A stretch of DNA of 64,000 nucleotides from Clavelina lepadiformis (taxonomy: Eukaryota; Chordata; Ascidiacea; Aplousobranchia; Clavelinidae), in contig NC_135245.1 of NCBI RefSeq assembly GCF_947623445.1, positions 6,703,501 to 6,767,500 on the forward strand, given 5' to 3'. A program made the translations under genes and the position numbers. The notes beneath the pieces were generated by a model. That model was not told the DNA's origin. It saw nothing but the letters and a program-made list of their open reading frames with translations, and did no database searches. Positions 36,201 to 46,660 of this stretch are shown here, one piece after another. Each line of letters starts with the position of its first letter. Within the stretch, counting starts at the first letter, position 1.

Positions 36201-36981
36201 GCAAGGAATATAAAGGAAATGCTTATCATTTGATGCACAAGAACTGCAACCATTTCACTTCTGCTTTGGGAGAAGTAGGTGTTTCTTCATGCATATGCTT
36301 TTTATTACAAACATGAAGACCATGGCCAGCAAATATAAATACGCCTGTAGTTAGGTAAATTGTTTAATGTGGTTGAACACATAAAAATGTTTTGTGCAAG
36401 AATTCCAGAAAATTGACTGCAAGGTAAGGTCCTCATTTGCTTCAATATAGCCTTGGCCAGTGGCCTTGATAAAAGTGACTTCAGCTTTCAATTCTCGATT
36501 ATTAATCCTATCCCATAACAATTTAACTTTCCATGCAACGTTTTTAATCTCGACATGAATCACGCAAAGCAATAAAATGTAAGGACCTGAGCGCTTGTGC
36601 TTGAACTTAACTTTTATTCATGACATAATCATGCGTTCAATGTTATGAGACCATTTTGGTTCAAAAGTAGTCAGTGTTTTCTTCTGTAAATACATGTATT
36701 ATTACTTATTAGCCTTTCCACACTAGTTAAGAACTACTTGACATATTATTCTATAGAAGTCATGTATGTATAACTAATTTTGCTGTTTCCTTACATAGAT
36801 ATTATGTGGAAGGACAATACCAAGGTGGATAAACAGGCTTGCCTATGTCAGCTCTTGCATACCATTTTTACAAAGATGTTTGCCTCAAGAATGGCTTACC
36901 CCTGTTGCATTGGCAAACAACATCGGGGAACAACCATTCGACCAGTTTTCTGACATTGGTTCTAGCCACAGAAGGACATGA
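33283..36981 (+). CDS. DESI2: DeSUMOylating isopeptidase 2 (PPPDE family, 5 exons)
   Basis: Cysteine isopeptidase of the PPPDE/DeSI fold; family members remove SUMO or ubiquitin from substrates. Exons: 33283-33321, 35061-35133, 35429-35522, 36133-36274, 36799-36981. Phases agree and give 176 aa (human about 194). Near-identity to vertebrate DESI2 is seen in [50 protein letters not shown] and [19 protein letters not shown]. The catalytic pair of the family is present: His29 (in GVYHSG) and Cys107 (in KNCNHF). The C-terminus is shorter than in mammals and ends after a [10 protein letters not shown] stretch. Intron 1 (33322-35060) contains a SINE-like copy. The gene converges with the acidic-protein gene at 37.95 kb. 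Confidence 0.96.
34005..34245 (+). repeat. SINE-like dispersed repeat, copy 4
   Basis: Best-preserved 3' half of the family: GACTTAAACTCTGCAATGAT, CATTGCTTGAGCC, CGAGCTAGCCTTTGTATAAT, GGACAGGAGCAAGTGTCG, TTAATGCCTTGCCCAAAGAC and ACTGCAATGAC. Inserted in DESI2 intron 1 in the sense orientation. Confidence 0.7.
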
Positions 36982-37953
36982 TTGGCCTATTTTTACACAT
37001 TTTATGGTAAATCCTACGCTTGCACATAGCCTGTTGACATTATACAATTGAAGGCAGTTGGTTTCTTACCGTTCATCACGGTCATAACAATGCATCTTTG
37101 TCACTGTCAAGTAGAGATGTCGAGTTCCTTAAACTACCAGCACCGGCGTGTTTATATGTTGACAGACAACATTTTAGATTTGTGGGTCAACATTTTGTCA
37201 TAAAGGCAGCTAACCATAAAGAGTAGATTAATACCTTTTCAAAACTAAAATAGCTTGTTGGAATGAAAATGCTTCTTTACACTGGTTTTAAAATAGTTGC
37301 ATTTAAAATCAATTTAAAAGTTAATAAGAATATTTTGTTTATAATCATCAATTAATCCCAAGTCAACTTGTAAAAATTTGTATTTCATCAAGCGCTTGTT
37401 CCTTGTAGTTTTAATCTGTGTAATTTAAGGAGCGATTGCAGCGTTGGATTTGCATAACACTGTGTATTTTGTGAATTTCTAAAGGATTTACTGTGGTAGA
37501 GAAGAAATTTCTTGGGGAAAGCACAAATATTAAACTCAGTACATGTTAAGTGGCAATAATTCATGCGAAGATATCGGACATCTTTTGCGTCACTTTTTGG
37601 TTCTTGTATTTTAGTTATAAAGTTATGATTTGCTTTATTTTTTGTGAGCATTAAATTTTATGCCCGGCAGATATTTCTTTACGATTTATTTTGGGAATTT
37701 TGTTTTGTCTTTTGTCAATGATCATTAAAATATCAGTATTATGCAGAAATTGAAAACTAGACTATATACAACATGTAATGAATTCAAAACTTCTACGTAC
37801 AAGTCAAGTTGCAATGACATTAAGTGGACTACAAATGAATTACATTAACTGCAAATTATAGTTAGCAACAATCAGCAAAACGTTCCAGTTCTAATCCAAA
37901 GTAACAAAGCAACGGTTTAATCCGTGAACAAGTTTAAAAACACTGCACGCAGT

Positions 37954-39267
37954 CTAGTCTTCATCATATACATGGGAATGCATTTCTGAAGGTAGTTCCA
38001 TGGTGTGGTCTTGATATTTCTCATGGAGTTGCACTTCTCTGCTTCCATCAGGTCTTGTAATGCTGGCCGATATCGCTTCCTTTTCTTCCCATTCTATGTA
38101 AGAGATGACAGGTAGTTAACCACAGTTATTTGCTAACAGATAGCTCTTAATCTGTTCCTTAGAAGACCGCAACGATATGATATTGCGGTTACATTTATTG
38201 AACTAGACTGCATGTTGAATGCAAAGCCAAAACTAACGTGTTTCAAGTAAAGTTTTATTGACCATCCTTGAGTAGCTCAGTAGAAACAGCGCTAGAGGCG
38301 TAGCCTAATAGTAAAAAGTTCTATAGTTTAAAAACCGTTGAGATGATCTAATGGCCCACTAAACACGCAAGTGAGTAGACACGCGTACACTGAGAATCAC
38401 CGGTCATAATGGTTGACAAATACGAGAGAATGAGCACGTTGCCGTGTTGAAATTATGCTTACCTCTACGTTCAGAAGACTTCCCTTCTGAAAATGAAGTC
38501 ATGGTTAATTAAAATAAATTAGGAGTTGTCAATTCTATTTTTCTTACTGCCGATGCTAGAATCGGAGCAAATCTTACTTGATAGCTTGTGAAACTCCTTT
38601 GTCCTAGTCTGCCGTGTTCCATCGGGTGATATTATTTCAGTCGTTTTGTTGATATGGATCTCACAAAGTAAGTTTCCTGCGTGAGAGAACAAGAGAATTT
38701 AAAATACGAAATATCCATTAAACCAAGGCTTCGATAAATCTATAGCAATAGGCCTACTGGAATCTAATTTCTAAACTTAAGTGAACAAATAGATCGTTAT
38801 AGGTTGTATTATTCGGGAGTTTTAGACACAATGATGGGGGCGACAAATCATCCATCCAGCGATAAACTTTACTTAAAAAGACAACTTTGAACTTGTGCTA
38901 TGCTGACGTTTTTCTTACTTGCAGTTTCTTGTTGTTCTCTTAAACTTTCATTCTTTGAGTTATCGTTTGGTCCATTTCGTCCGTTGATGATACTTGAAAA
39001 TAGTAAAAAATTAATATTTTATGTGCTGTGCACAATAAAAAATAATACGTTAATATCATTGTATTAACTTAAACTATATAGGCTGATACTGTATTTTATA
39101 CGGAAGCCTCTTATTACGGCCGGCAAATATGTTCATCATGACCGTTTTCGAGTATAGAAAAAGAACCAAAAACTTAGCAAATATACTTGCGTATGAAGAC
39201 AACTATCTTCAAGTTTGAAAAAGACTGTGAAATTCTGTTACCGAGTTCTTGGTTGTCCATTTGTTGG
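37954..39267 (-). CDS. unrecognised acidic protein with an internal PDGxR repeat (3' five exons)
   Basis: Five short exons with matching phases: 39267-39242, 38992-38919, 38676-38578, 38486-38463, 38093-37954. Together they encode 120 residues to a TAG. I do not recognise the family. Two diverged repeats are visible: one with TEIISPDGTRQ followed by EFHKL, and a later one with ASITRPDGSRE followed by LHEKY. They are joined by a short Lys/Arg/Ser-rich linker (KGKSSERREW). The N-terminal part is polar (ING, NGPNDNSKN) and the end is acidic (HSHVYDED). No signal peptide or membrane segment in the visible part. The start exon was not found. An ATG-containing stretch with a good GTAAGT donor at about 39870-39893 is in the wrong phase to join directly. 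Confidence 0.65.
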
Positions 39268-39825
39268 CTGTTAAAAATACTAAGTTATTAGTAACGGCTT
39301 AAGGTTTTAAATTTCATGAACAAGTAATAGCATTTTTTTTTACGAACGAACGAGCACAATGTATTTTACTTTATGCTGTCCGCTTTCATTGAATCATTAA
39401 CGATGCTTGCTTTTCTGGACATAATTTGAAATAAAGTGCAAAGCCTATGTTAACCCTACAGTTGAATTCAGCCAGTTAAAAAGTACCTACCAGTAGGTGA
39501 GAACTGGCAAACTTTATCAAAAGCAACCTGTCATTCAAGAGGCGTTTTAATTTACCGAATAAAAGCAAACTAACTAGCTAAATTCCTACGAAACGCGGTC
39601 AACAATCGAATCAGAAATTTGTCCAGAAAATGTGGCTTTCTATAATTAGGCTATATTTAAAGTAAGCCTGCCCCGTTTTAGTTAGTTTCTCCGAGACCAA
39701 GACAAACTCTTTTAAGTGTATAAACTCATTCTGGTGACGCGCACACTTGTACACCGTCTAGTTACTTAAAAAAAAAACAGTAAAATTCATTGTTCAAAAG
39801 CCAATGTAAATTTCTAAAGATTATA

Positions 39826-40838
39826 GATCCTTCACGCAAGACCTACGAAATCTGGAATGAAAATAGTCACTTACAAAGGCTATCCATTTTGGAAAAGTTT
39901 CAATTTTCGGCTCTTCAAATTTCGACTAATTGGTGATTTCACTTCTCGTTTGCGGGCGCCCGAAAAGTTTCAGTTCCTCTGTGTTGCACATTTATCTGCC
40001 ATCATCGGTGCACTCCTATTTTATCGAGCTATACCATATATAGGCGGATGAAGAAATCCGAAGTCGCAGACAGTGCAGAACGTTGTTTACCAATAATAAA
40101 ATAGCTGTTCGGCGAATCTATAGCAACTAGTAAAAATAATGAATTTAATTTGAACTGGTTACATGCAGGTAACATGTCGATTTCCACACTAAAATGAATT
40201 CATGGTAACGTAAATGAAGTCAAATTCACAGTAACGTCAAAAAACAGCTAACAGGGACTGTTCCCTTACATTTGTTTTTGACAAGCCAATATCAGGCATA
40301 CCAATGTTCGTCCCGATAGAATTTTTTAGCGGAACAATAAAGACTCCTCATTCATGCAAGACCTAGATCATTTACGCAAAACCTACGAAATCTGGAATGA
40401 AAATAGTAAGTTACAAAAGCTATCCGTTTTGAAAAGGTTTCAATTGTCGGTTCTTCAAATTTTGACTAATTGTTGATTTCACTACCCGTTTGCAGGCGCC
40501 CGAAAAGTTTCAGTTCCTCTGTGTTGCATAACACACACATAATGAGCCATACCATAGGTATAGACAGATGAAGAAATCCGAAATCGCAGACAGTGCAGAA
40601 CGTTGTTTACCAGTAATAAAATAGCTGTTCGTCGAATCTATAGGAGCAAGTAAAAACAATCAAGTTAATTTGAATTGGTTACATGCAGGTAACATGTGAA
40701 TTATGGCACCAAAATGATTGTCAAATTCACAATAACGTTCGCCTGTTCGTTTGCTTATGCATTTGTTTTTGACAAGCCAATATCATGCATACCAATGTTA
40801 GTCCCGATAGAAGTTTTAGCGGAACAATAAAGACTCCT
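39826..40838 (-). repeat. 0.5-kb tandem duplication upstream of the acidic-protein gene
   Basis: Copy 1 (about 39826-40348) and copy 2 (about 40365-40838) align along their length from CTACGAAATCTGGAATGAAA to CGGAACAATAAAGACTCC, with scattered changes and indels. On the minus strand copy 1 has ATGGATAGCCTTT followed by a GTAAGT donor; copy 2 has ACGG and GTAACT at those places. This looks like a duplicated promoter/first-exon region of a minus-strand gene of which only copy 1 kept its signals. No terminal inverted repeats. Confidence 0.8.
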
Positions 40839-41208
40839 TTTCTAACAGTAGCAGGCTAGTTTTACTTTTATGCAGCTGTAAATGAGTGGCTTTTATAACA
40901 TTTTAGTTTATTACGTTTTTGCAACGGCTTTGGTGGCATTTTGCTGAGGTTTTGCTTACTGAGCTCTAAAGTTTTCTTAAAACATATTAATAAAAATTTC
41001 ACTCCCAAGTTAGAAAAAGTTTTGTAAAGTATGGTGCAATGCTAAGTGGACAACAGCATCCAAGCTGCAGCAATTCAAAATTTATGTAAATGTATACCGG
41101 TAGTGATTTTCAGTGTGATGTCAATTAACCTTTTGTGTTTGCCAATTGTTTATTATAGAAATTTGAATTAACTTTTTTGTTGGAAACGAACTTTGTTCTT
41201 AAAAAAAG

Positions 41209-44200
41209 ATGGGAGGAGAAGAAAGTAAACCTAGTGAGTAATGCACATTAACTTTCTGAATTTTTTTTATACTTTATGAATACATTAAACAGGGAACGAG
41301 AATTTCGTTTAAATTCATATAAATATCCATTAAATCGTACTTAAGTTAAAACAAAAAATTTGAACAAGCTGACTTAATACCGTAGAAAATTTGATTACCA
41401 CCTGCCGAAGTGTAGGCTCTTCATAAAGACTTTTTGTGAACGGTTATAAAATTTTATTTATCAAAATCTGACAGCTAGTGCGGCCGCTTGTGTTGGATAA
41501 ATCATTTTTTGCTTATAGTTTTCAGTTTTTGTTTCTCTATTAAAAGGCTAAATATTTTGCGAAAAACAGTGAAAGTGCATGGCGTGAAAGCGTAAAGTGA
41601 GATTGAAGCTTTTTTTAAACGCTGTTGCATAAAAACTTCTACCAAGTTCACAAATAGCCTAAGCTCGCCTATAAAAAGTTACATGAATTAATTTCGTGTA
41701 ATCAAATAATATTGCGTTCAGAAACTTTGTCAGTGGCTTTTCAAATGACTTGGCTTGAAAGTACACTTACTTTTTCATACGAACATGTAACAGCTTTTCT
41801 AAAAAGTTTAAAAAACTTCATTATGCAAAGGATGGATATAACGAACCGAACATAGTTTAAGAGGCATGTTTCAATGTGTTACTTGAACATTTAGTTCCTT
41901 GATGTGGCTCCTTTAATCACATTCTGTTCAAGTGTTTTATATATTAGACAATGGCACTGCCCAGGTGTGGCTGAATTCCGCCCACCATTTGGTGGTTTAT
42001 ACCAAACAAAGTAACAAACAGCAACAGCTATCGCGGTCAATTTTGCGCAGTAATGAACAAATTTTCATACAACGTCTTGCAATTTCTTTTTGCTCGATAT
42101 TGATTTTTTACTCTGGTGCAAACTTGTACCCAACATTGTAGGCTACATACGTTTGTTATAGTTTATTTTAATATAATAACGGAGATCATTTTTTGCTTTA
42201 TTAATATTACGTAATAAATATCGTTGACGAGTGTTAGAAAGTATTTTAATGTCTTTGGGAGCGCTATAAAAGACGTTACTAAGGAATGACGTGTTTCCTT
42301 CTTTAAACTCACATAACTGCCGATTTTACTCGCATACTTTAACGAAAGTTGCCCACTCAACACGTTGCGAAAACATGAACTGCAAGGTTTTGAGAAGTCA
42401 TTAGGCTATCACCAAAAATGGATTAAAACATACGGACTTGCGCAAAGTGTTTTAGTTTATTACGATAGTTTTAGACTATCTTACCAAATTCCTCTGAATT
42501 ACGTTGCTATGATAACACTGGCCAACAAAAAAATTCTGGCATGGAAGGTAAGAACGATTTTAGAGTGTATCAGGGGCGCTGAGCCCAAAAATGCAATTAG
42601 TTTTTGCAGATTGGCTCTAGTTTTTAAGATATTAGCGAATTTCGATATTTTTGGTACCTTTTAAATTTGAAGCTATAGGTTGCATTTTATCTTAAGGAAC
42701 AGCCTTTATTAAATGTTGTTGTAAGTCTATCTGCACTAAAACCACAAGAATGAGCAAAAGCTAAAGACACAGTGAGATTAGCTAAAACAAGAAGTGCTGC
42801 ATAAGTATATTCTTTTCCATATATTCAACACAAAAAATGCCCCATTTATTCGTATTTTCAACAGATTCTCCTAACATATTGCAATGTGTGAGACTAAGCT
42901 TCCAATACCACATTAAAAGTTGTTTGAAGTGAACAATAAATAGCAGTAATTTGGTAATAACAAACCAAGTATGCCTAAGCCTACACAAGAAAGACGACAA
43001 TTTGTAAAAACAGACGAAATAAACAAGCAATCAATTTTTTCATTTGCCTTCTCAACTTCAGTCATATGTGATGGAAAAACTTAATCTTAAATTAATTTTT
43101 GTATTTGTGGCCCATCAAAAATTCCTGCTTTCAGCTTTTCAATACTAAGACCAGGAAATACTTTGCACAGGTGATCAAAACAAGCACCATCTTTATCTAA
43201 AGCCTTGACAAATTGTTTCATCAAACCCAATTTGATGTGCAATGTGGGTAAAATGATGCGATCACGACTGACCAAAGGTTCATTTACAATTTTTTTTTTC
43301 GTGCACAAGCTGTTCACGTATGGGCCATTCCTTTTTAATCCAACGTTGATAAGTGGCCCGATTATCCCAGTAACAAATAAACCAGGGATACTTGGTGTAG
43401 CCGCCTTGATGTCCTAAGAGAAAGTTGAACATTTTCAAATCAACGCATATCTCCCAGTTATGCTCAGTATAAAAAAGTTTCTTCAAGATCATCTTTACAC
43501 TTTGGTAGTGTTCCTTTAAAACGACTGAGTGGCCAATTGGAACACAGGCAAACTTATTTCCGTTGCGAAGTAGCACACATTTCAAACTTTTTTTGGAGCT
43601 GTCAATGAATAACCTCCATTCTTCTGGTTTATATTCAAGTAGACCCATAGATGAAAGAAGTCCTTTAATGTTTTTACAGTATACAAAATTATCTTGTTGA
43701 GAGAAAAATTGCGTTAACATTTCTTCTCTGTCCCGGTAAAACGTTATTTTTGTTGCCGAATCAAGAATGTTATGCTATGTGTTGATGTTAAGGCTTATGT
43801 TAGTGCTTGATGGGAGATGATATAAACTAATCTAAGGTCTTATTTACCTCCCAAGCGAGAACTTTGTGCCAGACAACTCAACATTTGGGCAAAACTAAAT
43901 AGCTGCTTCACATGGCTTCAGTTTTTGTTAACCTATGTTACTCACTAGCATACATATCTAACTGTTCATGGTATATGTAGTAAAAAGCAATATCTCAAAA
44001 ACTAGGGCCAATTCAGCAAAAGTAATGGCATTTTCGGACTCAGCGCCCCTGATATACCCCTAAATCAGTCTAACATATCATGCCTTTTGAAAAAAAACTT
44101 TTTTGTTGGCCTGTGTAATAAGTCGCCCCTGATTTCAAGCCACAAAACGAGACAAAATCAAATTAAATGTTTTTGAGCAAAACGATAGTTCGGCAATGAT

Positions 44201-44782
44201 ACAAGACCATTAAATGATTCGTGACGTGATGATTTCTGGGAGTTCGTTTATGATAAAAACTCTTTGTGAGCCTTTTCCTCAGTTGTTTTCCTGCCGAAGA
44301 AAACAAGATAAAGTGTCGGGAAACGTTCAACAACAATACAAACTATACTGTGGGAATTTATTATGCGGAGGCTATGGTGTAATTACTACGCTATATGAAT
44401 TACATATGTAGTGTGCGACTTTATTAATGCACCTTAAACAAACTTATAATAGAACTTAACCTATAAAATAGATAAGCTCAAAAGTAAATTATTGTAACAA
44501 CTACATTAACAACAACCTTAAAGTACTAACATTAATTATTAACACTTTTTAAATTGTTCTACAGTGACAAAGATCACTGTGAAAAATACGGGAGCAACCA
44601 TAAAAACCCCTGATGGTTTTCAAATTAAACTCGGAGACGGTACCGGAAGCACCTACGATGGTCCAGCGGACAGAGCTGACGAGTTTCTCAAGGCTGTTTC
44701 ATCGCGAGACGAAGTTTTAGAAGCTCTGCAAGCCTACAATCATCGCAAAGGAACAAAAGACACAAAATACTTGAAAGATTAA
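41209..44782 (+). CDS. small 80-aa protein with possible N-myristoylation site (2 exons)
   Basis: Exons 41209-41233 and 44565-44782 join in phase (CCT A|TG) to give 80 aa. The start is MGGEESKP; Gly2 with a Ser at position 6 fits an N-myristoylation signal. The rest has beta-like alternation (KITVKNTGATIKT), PDGFQIKLGDGTG, a Gly/Asp turn-rich middle and a helical C-terminal part (ADEFLKAVSSRDEVLEAL). Codon usage and the clean exon 2 argue for a real gene; I do not know the family. The 3.3-kb intron contains a 1.6-kb DNA transposon. An AATAAA lies 146 nt after the stop. The GTGAGT donor is strong. Confidence 0.7.
42516..44115 (-). mobile_element. 1.6-kb DNA transposon with CACTG-type ends
   Basis: Ends CACTGGCCAACAAAAAAA and, inverted, CACAGGCCAACAAAAAAG. 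The subterminal inverted match TATCAGGGGCGCTGAG continues into AAAAATG and GCTCTAGTTTTT-like words, so the inverted repeats are about 130 bp with indels. TAA stands on both sides, a possible 3-bp target duplication. The ends and TSD resemble the CACTA/CMC group, but the ORF inside (see next entry) is not one I can place in that group. It lies in the intron of the 80-aa gene, in antisense orientation. Confidence 0.7.
43087..43765 (-). pseudogene. decayed transposase-like ORF of the 43-kb DNA transposon
   Basis: Two overlapping frames, 43720-43280 and 43317-43087, belong to one protein and are separated by a one-step frame change at a run of ten T residues (43290-43299). Family-typical words: EEWRLFIDSSKKSLKCVLL, ICVDLKMFNFLLGHQGGYTK, YPWFICYWDNRA, LHIKLGLMKQFVKALDK and KLKAGIFDGPQI. 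This protein type is found in many copies in arthropod and cnidarian genomes, usually annotated as uncharacterised. The ICxDLK aspartate and the CxWD cluster suggest an RNase H-like nuclease; that is inference. The N-terminal part before about 43765 is missing or too diverged to read. Confidence 0.75.
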
Positions 44783-44927
44783 ATACTGTTTGTCATGGTG
44801 TTTGTTGGAATTTTGCTTGCTTACAATTTTTTTCGTTAATTGGTTAACAATAATTATGCGTTCACAATAACTGTTGATTATATAGAATACTTTGTTTAGC
44901 ATCTTATTGACATGTACGGTTCATAAT

Positions 44928-44933
44928 AATAAA
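44928..44933 (+). terminator. polyadenylation signal AATAAA of the 80-aa gene
   Basis: AATAAA 146 nt downstream of the TAA stop at 44780-44782, in an AT-rich 3' flank. Confidence 0.5.
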
Positions 44934-46660
44934 TTACTTAATTTGATTTACTAGTGTTTACTTATTGTATTTGCCGCTGTTGTAATTCTAGAAGTAAAAA
45001 ATCATATTCTTACATTTCCTTGCGATTATCCTGGCTAATATAACTTTATATCAATACATAAGCAAGCAGTTAGTTTAATCTAATGTCATAAAATTACGTC
45101 TCGTGGACTTTAGTTTTTTTCAGTTCGTTTTTGTGTCTTTGAAATCTTGAAATCTCGGATTAAGTGCACCGGTTTGTGTTCCTTTGTTAGCAACTGTTTA
45201 TTGCTGCCATCTGGTTACGTGATTAACATCATGACATGACCCGATTAAGTAATGTAATTTCCTTTCATTATTTTGAACCGTTGTAAATAATAACCCTATA
45301 AATGCTGTATAGTTTGTGGGGTATGTTACATCACGATACGTATTCTTCTTGCAAAGATTATGCTGCAAACTTATTGTCTTTTTCTATTCCCAAATTAAGT
45401 ATAGAGCAATCACAATCTGTTCATTTCCTATCTTAACTATAAATGAACACAACAATTTCTGCGATAAACCAGGATGCAGGATTCCAAAGAAGGATTTATT
45501 TTACATCATTACATCTTACATTGTCCACATACCTTGCAAATTTCCTTTTTGCCTTTTTAGCAAACCCAAAAATATGCTCTTTTACGCAATGACTGATATG
45601 CAACATTTCGTGACATTCACCGCTCAGTACTCTAGCAAACTGCCTTTTATGGTCTTCCGTAATGCTATAAACTTGTAAACAGGACGGAGACATCTGTTGT
45701 CCACTAACTAAGTTACATCATACAGCGTGGTTTGTCCGATATTGCAACACATTTTATATCATGTAGATACACGTAATTTATTTCTACTCCCGTTAGTCAC
45801 GATTTATCACTTTTGATGTCACCGAACTCTGGTTGACAATATAAACAACAAGCTTTGCTTTAATAATCCTCAATCAGATCTTAGATATGAGTCATACGGG
45901 CTTTGACGCCATGTTACAAAAGTTTTTAATTTGTAATGATTGTTACGACATTTGTTTTTGTATATGATGAATGTAATTCCTGTGGACAGAATTCTGAGCG
46001 ATAATTCCAACTAACTGAGATAGTTTGAAGTTTTGGAATCAAAATAGAAATTGGTATATGATGGCCGCAAATTCATGCTTTTCGTATTAAAAGGAGATAG
46101 TTTTCGTAACACGTTAAACTTTCTTCTTTTTAATGCTACATTGTTAATATGATTATAAAATTGATTTATGGAAAGTCAATAAAACTAAAACTTAAGGTAG
46201 CAATACGCTTTTTGTTTGAGAGTTTAGCCGTAGAAGTAGAATTGCATTATAAGAACATCCAGGCTTCGTAACGAGGTAGGCTATATAGCAGCTATCTTAT
46301 GGCAAGTAACGCTTGACAAAGCGACGTTTATCACGTTTGTACTACTTATACGTTGAGGTTCAATAGATATTCTTGTGGTTTATTGCAACTCGCAACGATC
46401 ACCTTTTAGAAATCACATTAATATTAGAGTTTTAATTTGTTGGTTACAATGCACATACGGTCCGTGGTCCAAATCACATTCAGCAACCAAGAGCAAAAAG
46501 TTGCCACCTTCAACAAAAACACTACGGAACATGAAAGACTGCGTATAACTTACAGCGTAAAAACATACAAACAAACAGCATATGGCAAAGATAAAGAAAT
46601 CACGGCAAGATGAATACTTTAGCATAAATAAGTACAAATATTGCAGTCGTTTTCAGATAA
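44934..46660. other. intergenic interval, no gene seen
   Basis: Lies between the 3' ends of the 80-aa gene (+) and the RGS gene (-), which converge here. A 120-codon frame at 45316-45678 has no family resemblance and lacks splice context. No repeat family of this window is evident. Confidence 0.5.

Noticed and set aside
38268-38340. tRNA-like A box GAGTAGCTCAGTAG with AACAGCGCTAGA
   Set aside because: No anticodon stem and only a very weak B box follow; too degenerate to call a tRNA gene. It sits in an intron of the acidic-protein gene.
42365-42664. 99-codon plus-strand frame running across the left end of the 43-kb transposon
   Set aside because: It reads from host sequence through the terminal inverted repeat; this is a chance frame made by the insertion boundary.
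45316-45678. 120-codon plus-strand open frame
   Set aside because: Cys/Phe/Tyr-rich chance frame without family resemblance, promoter or splice evidence.
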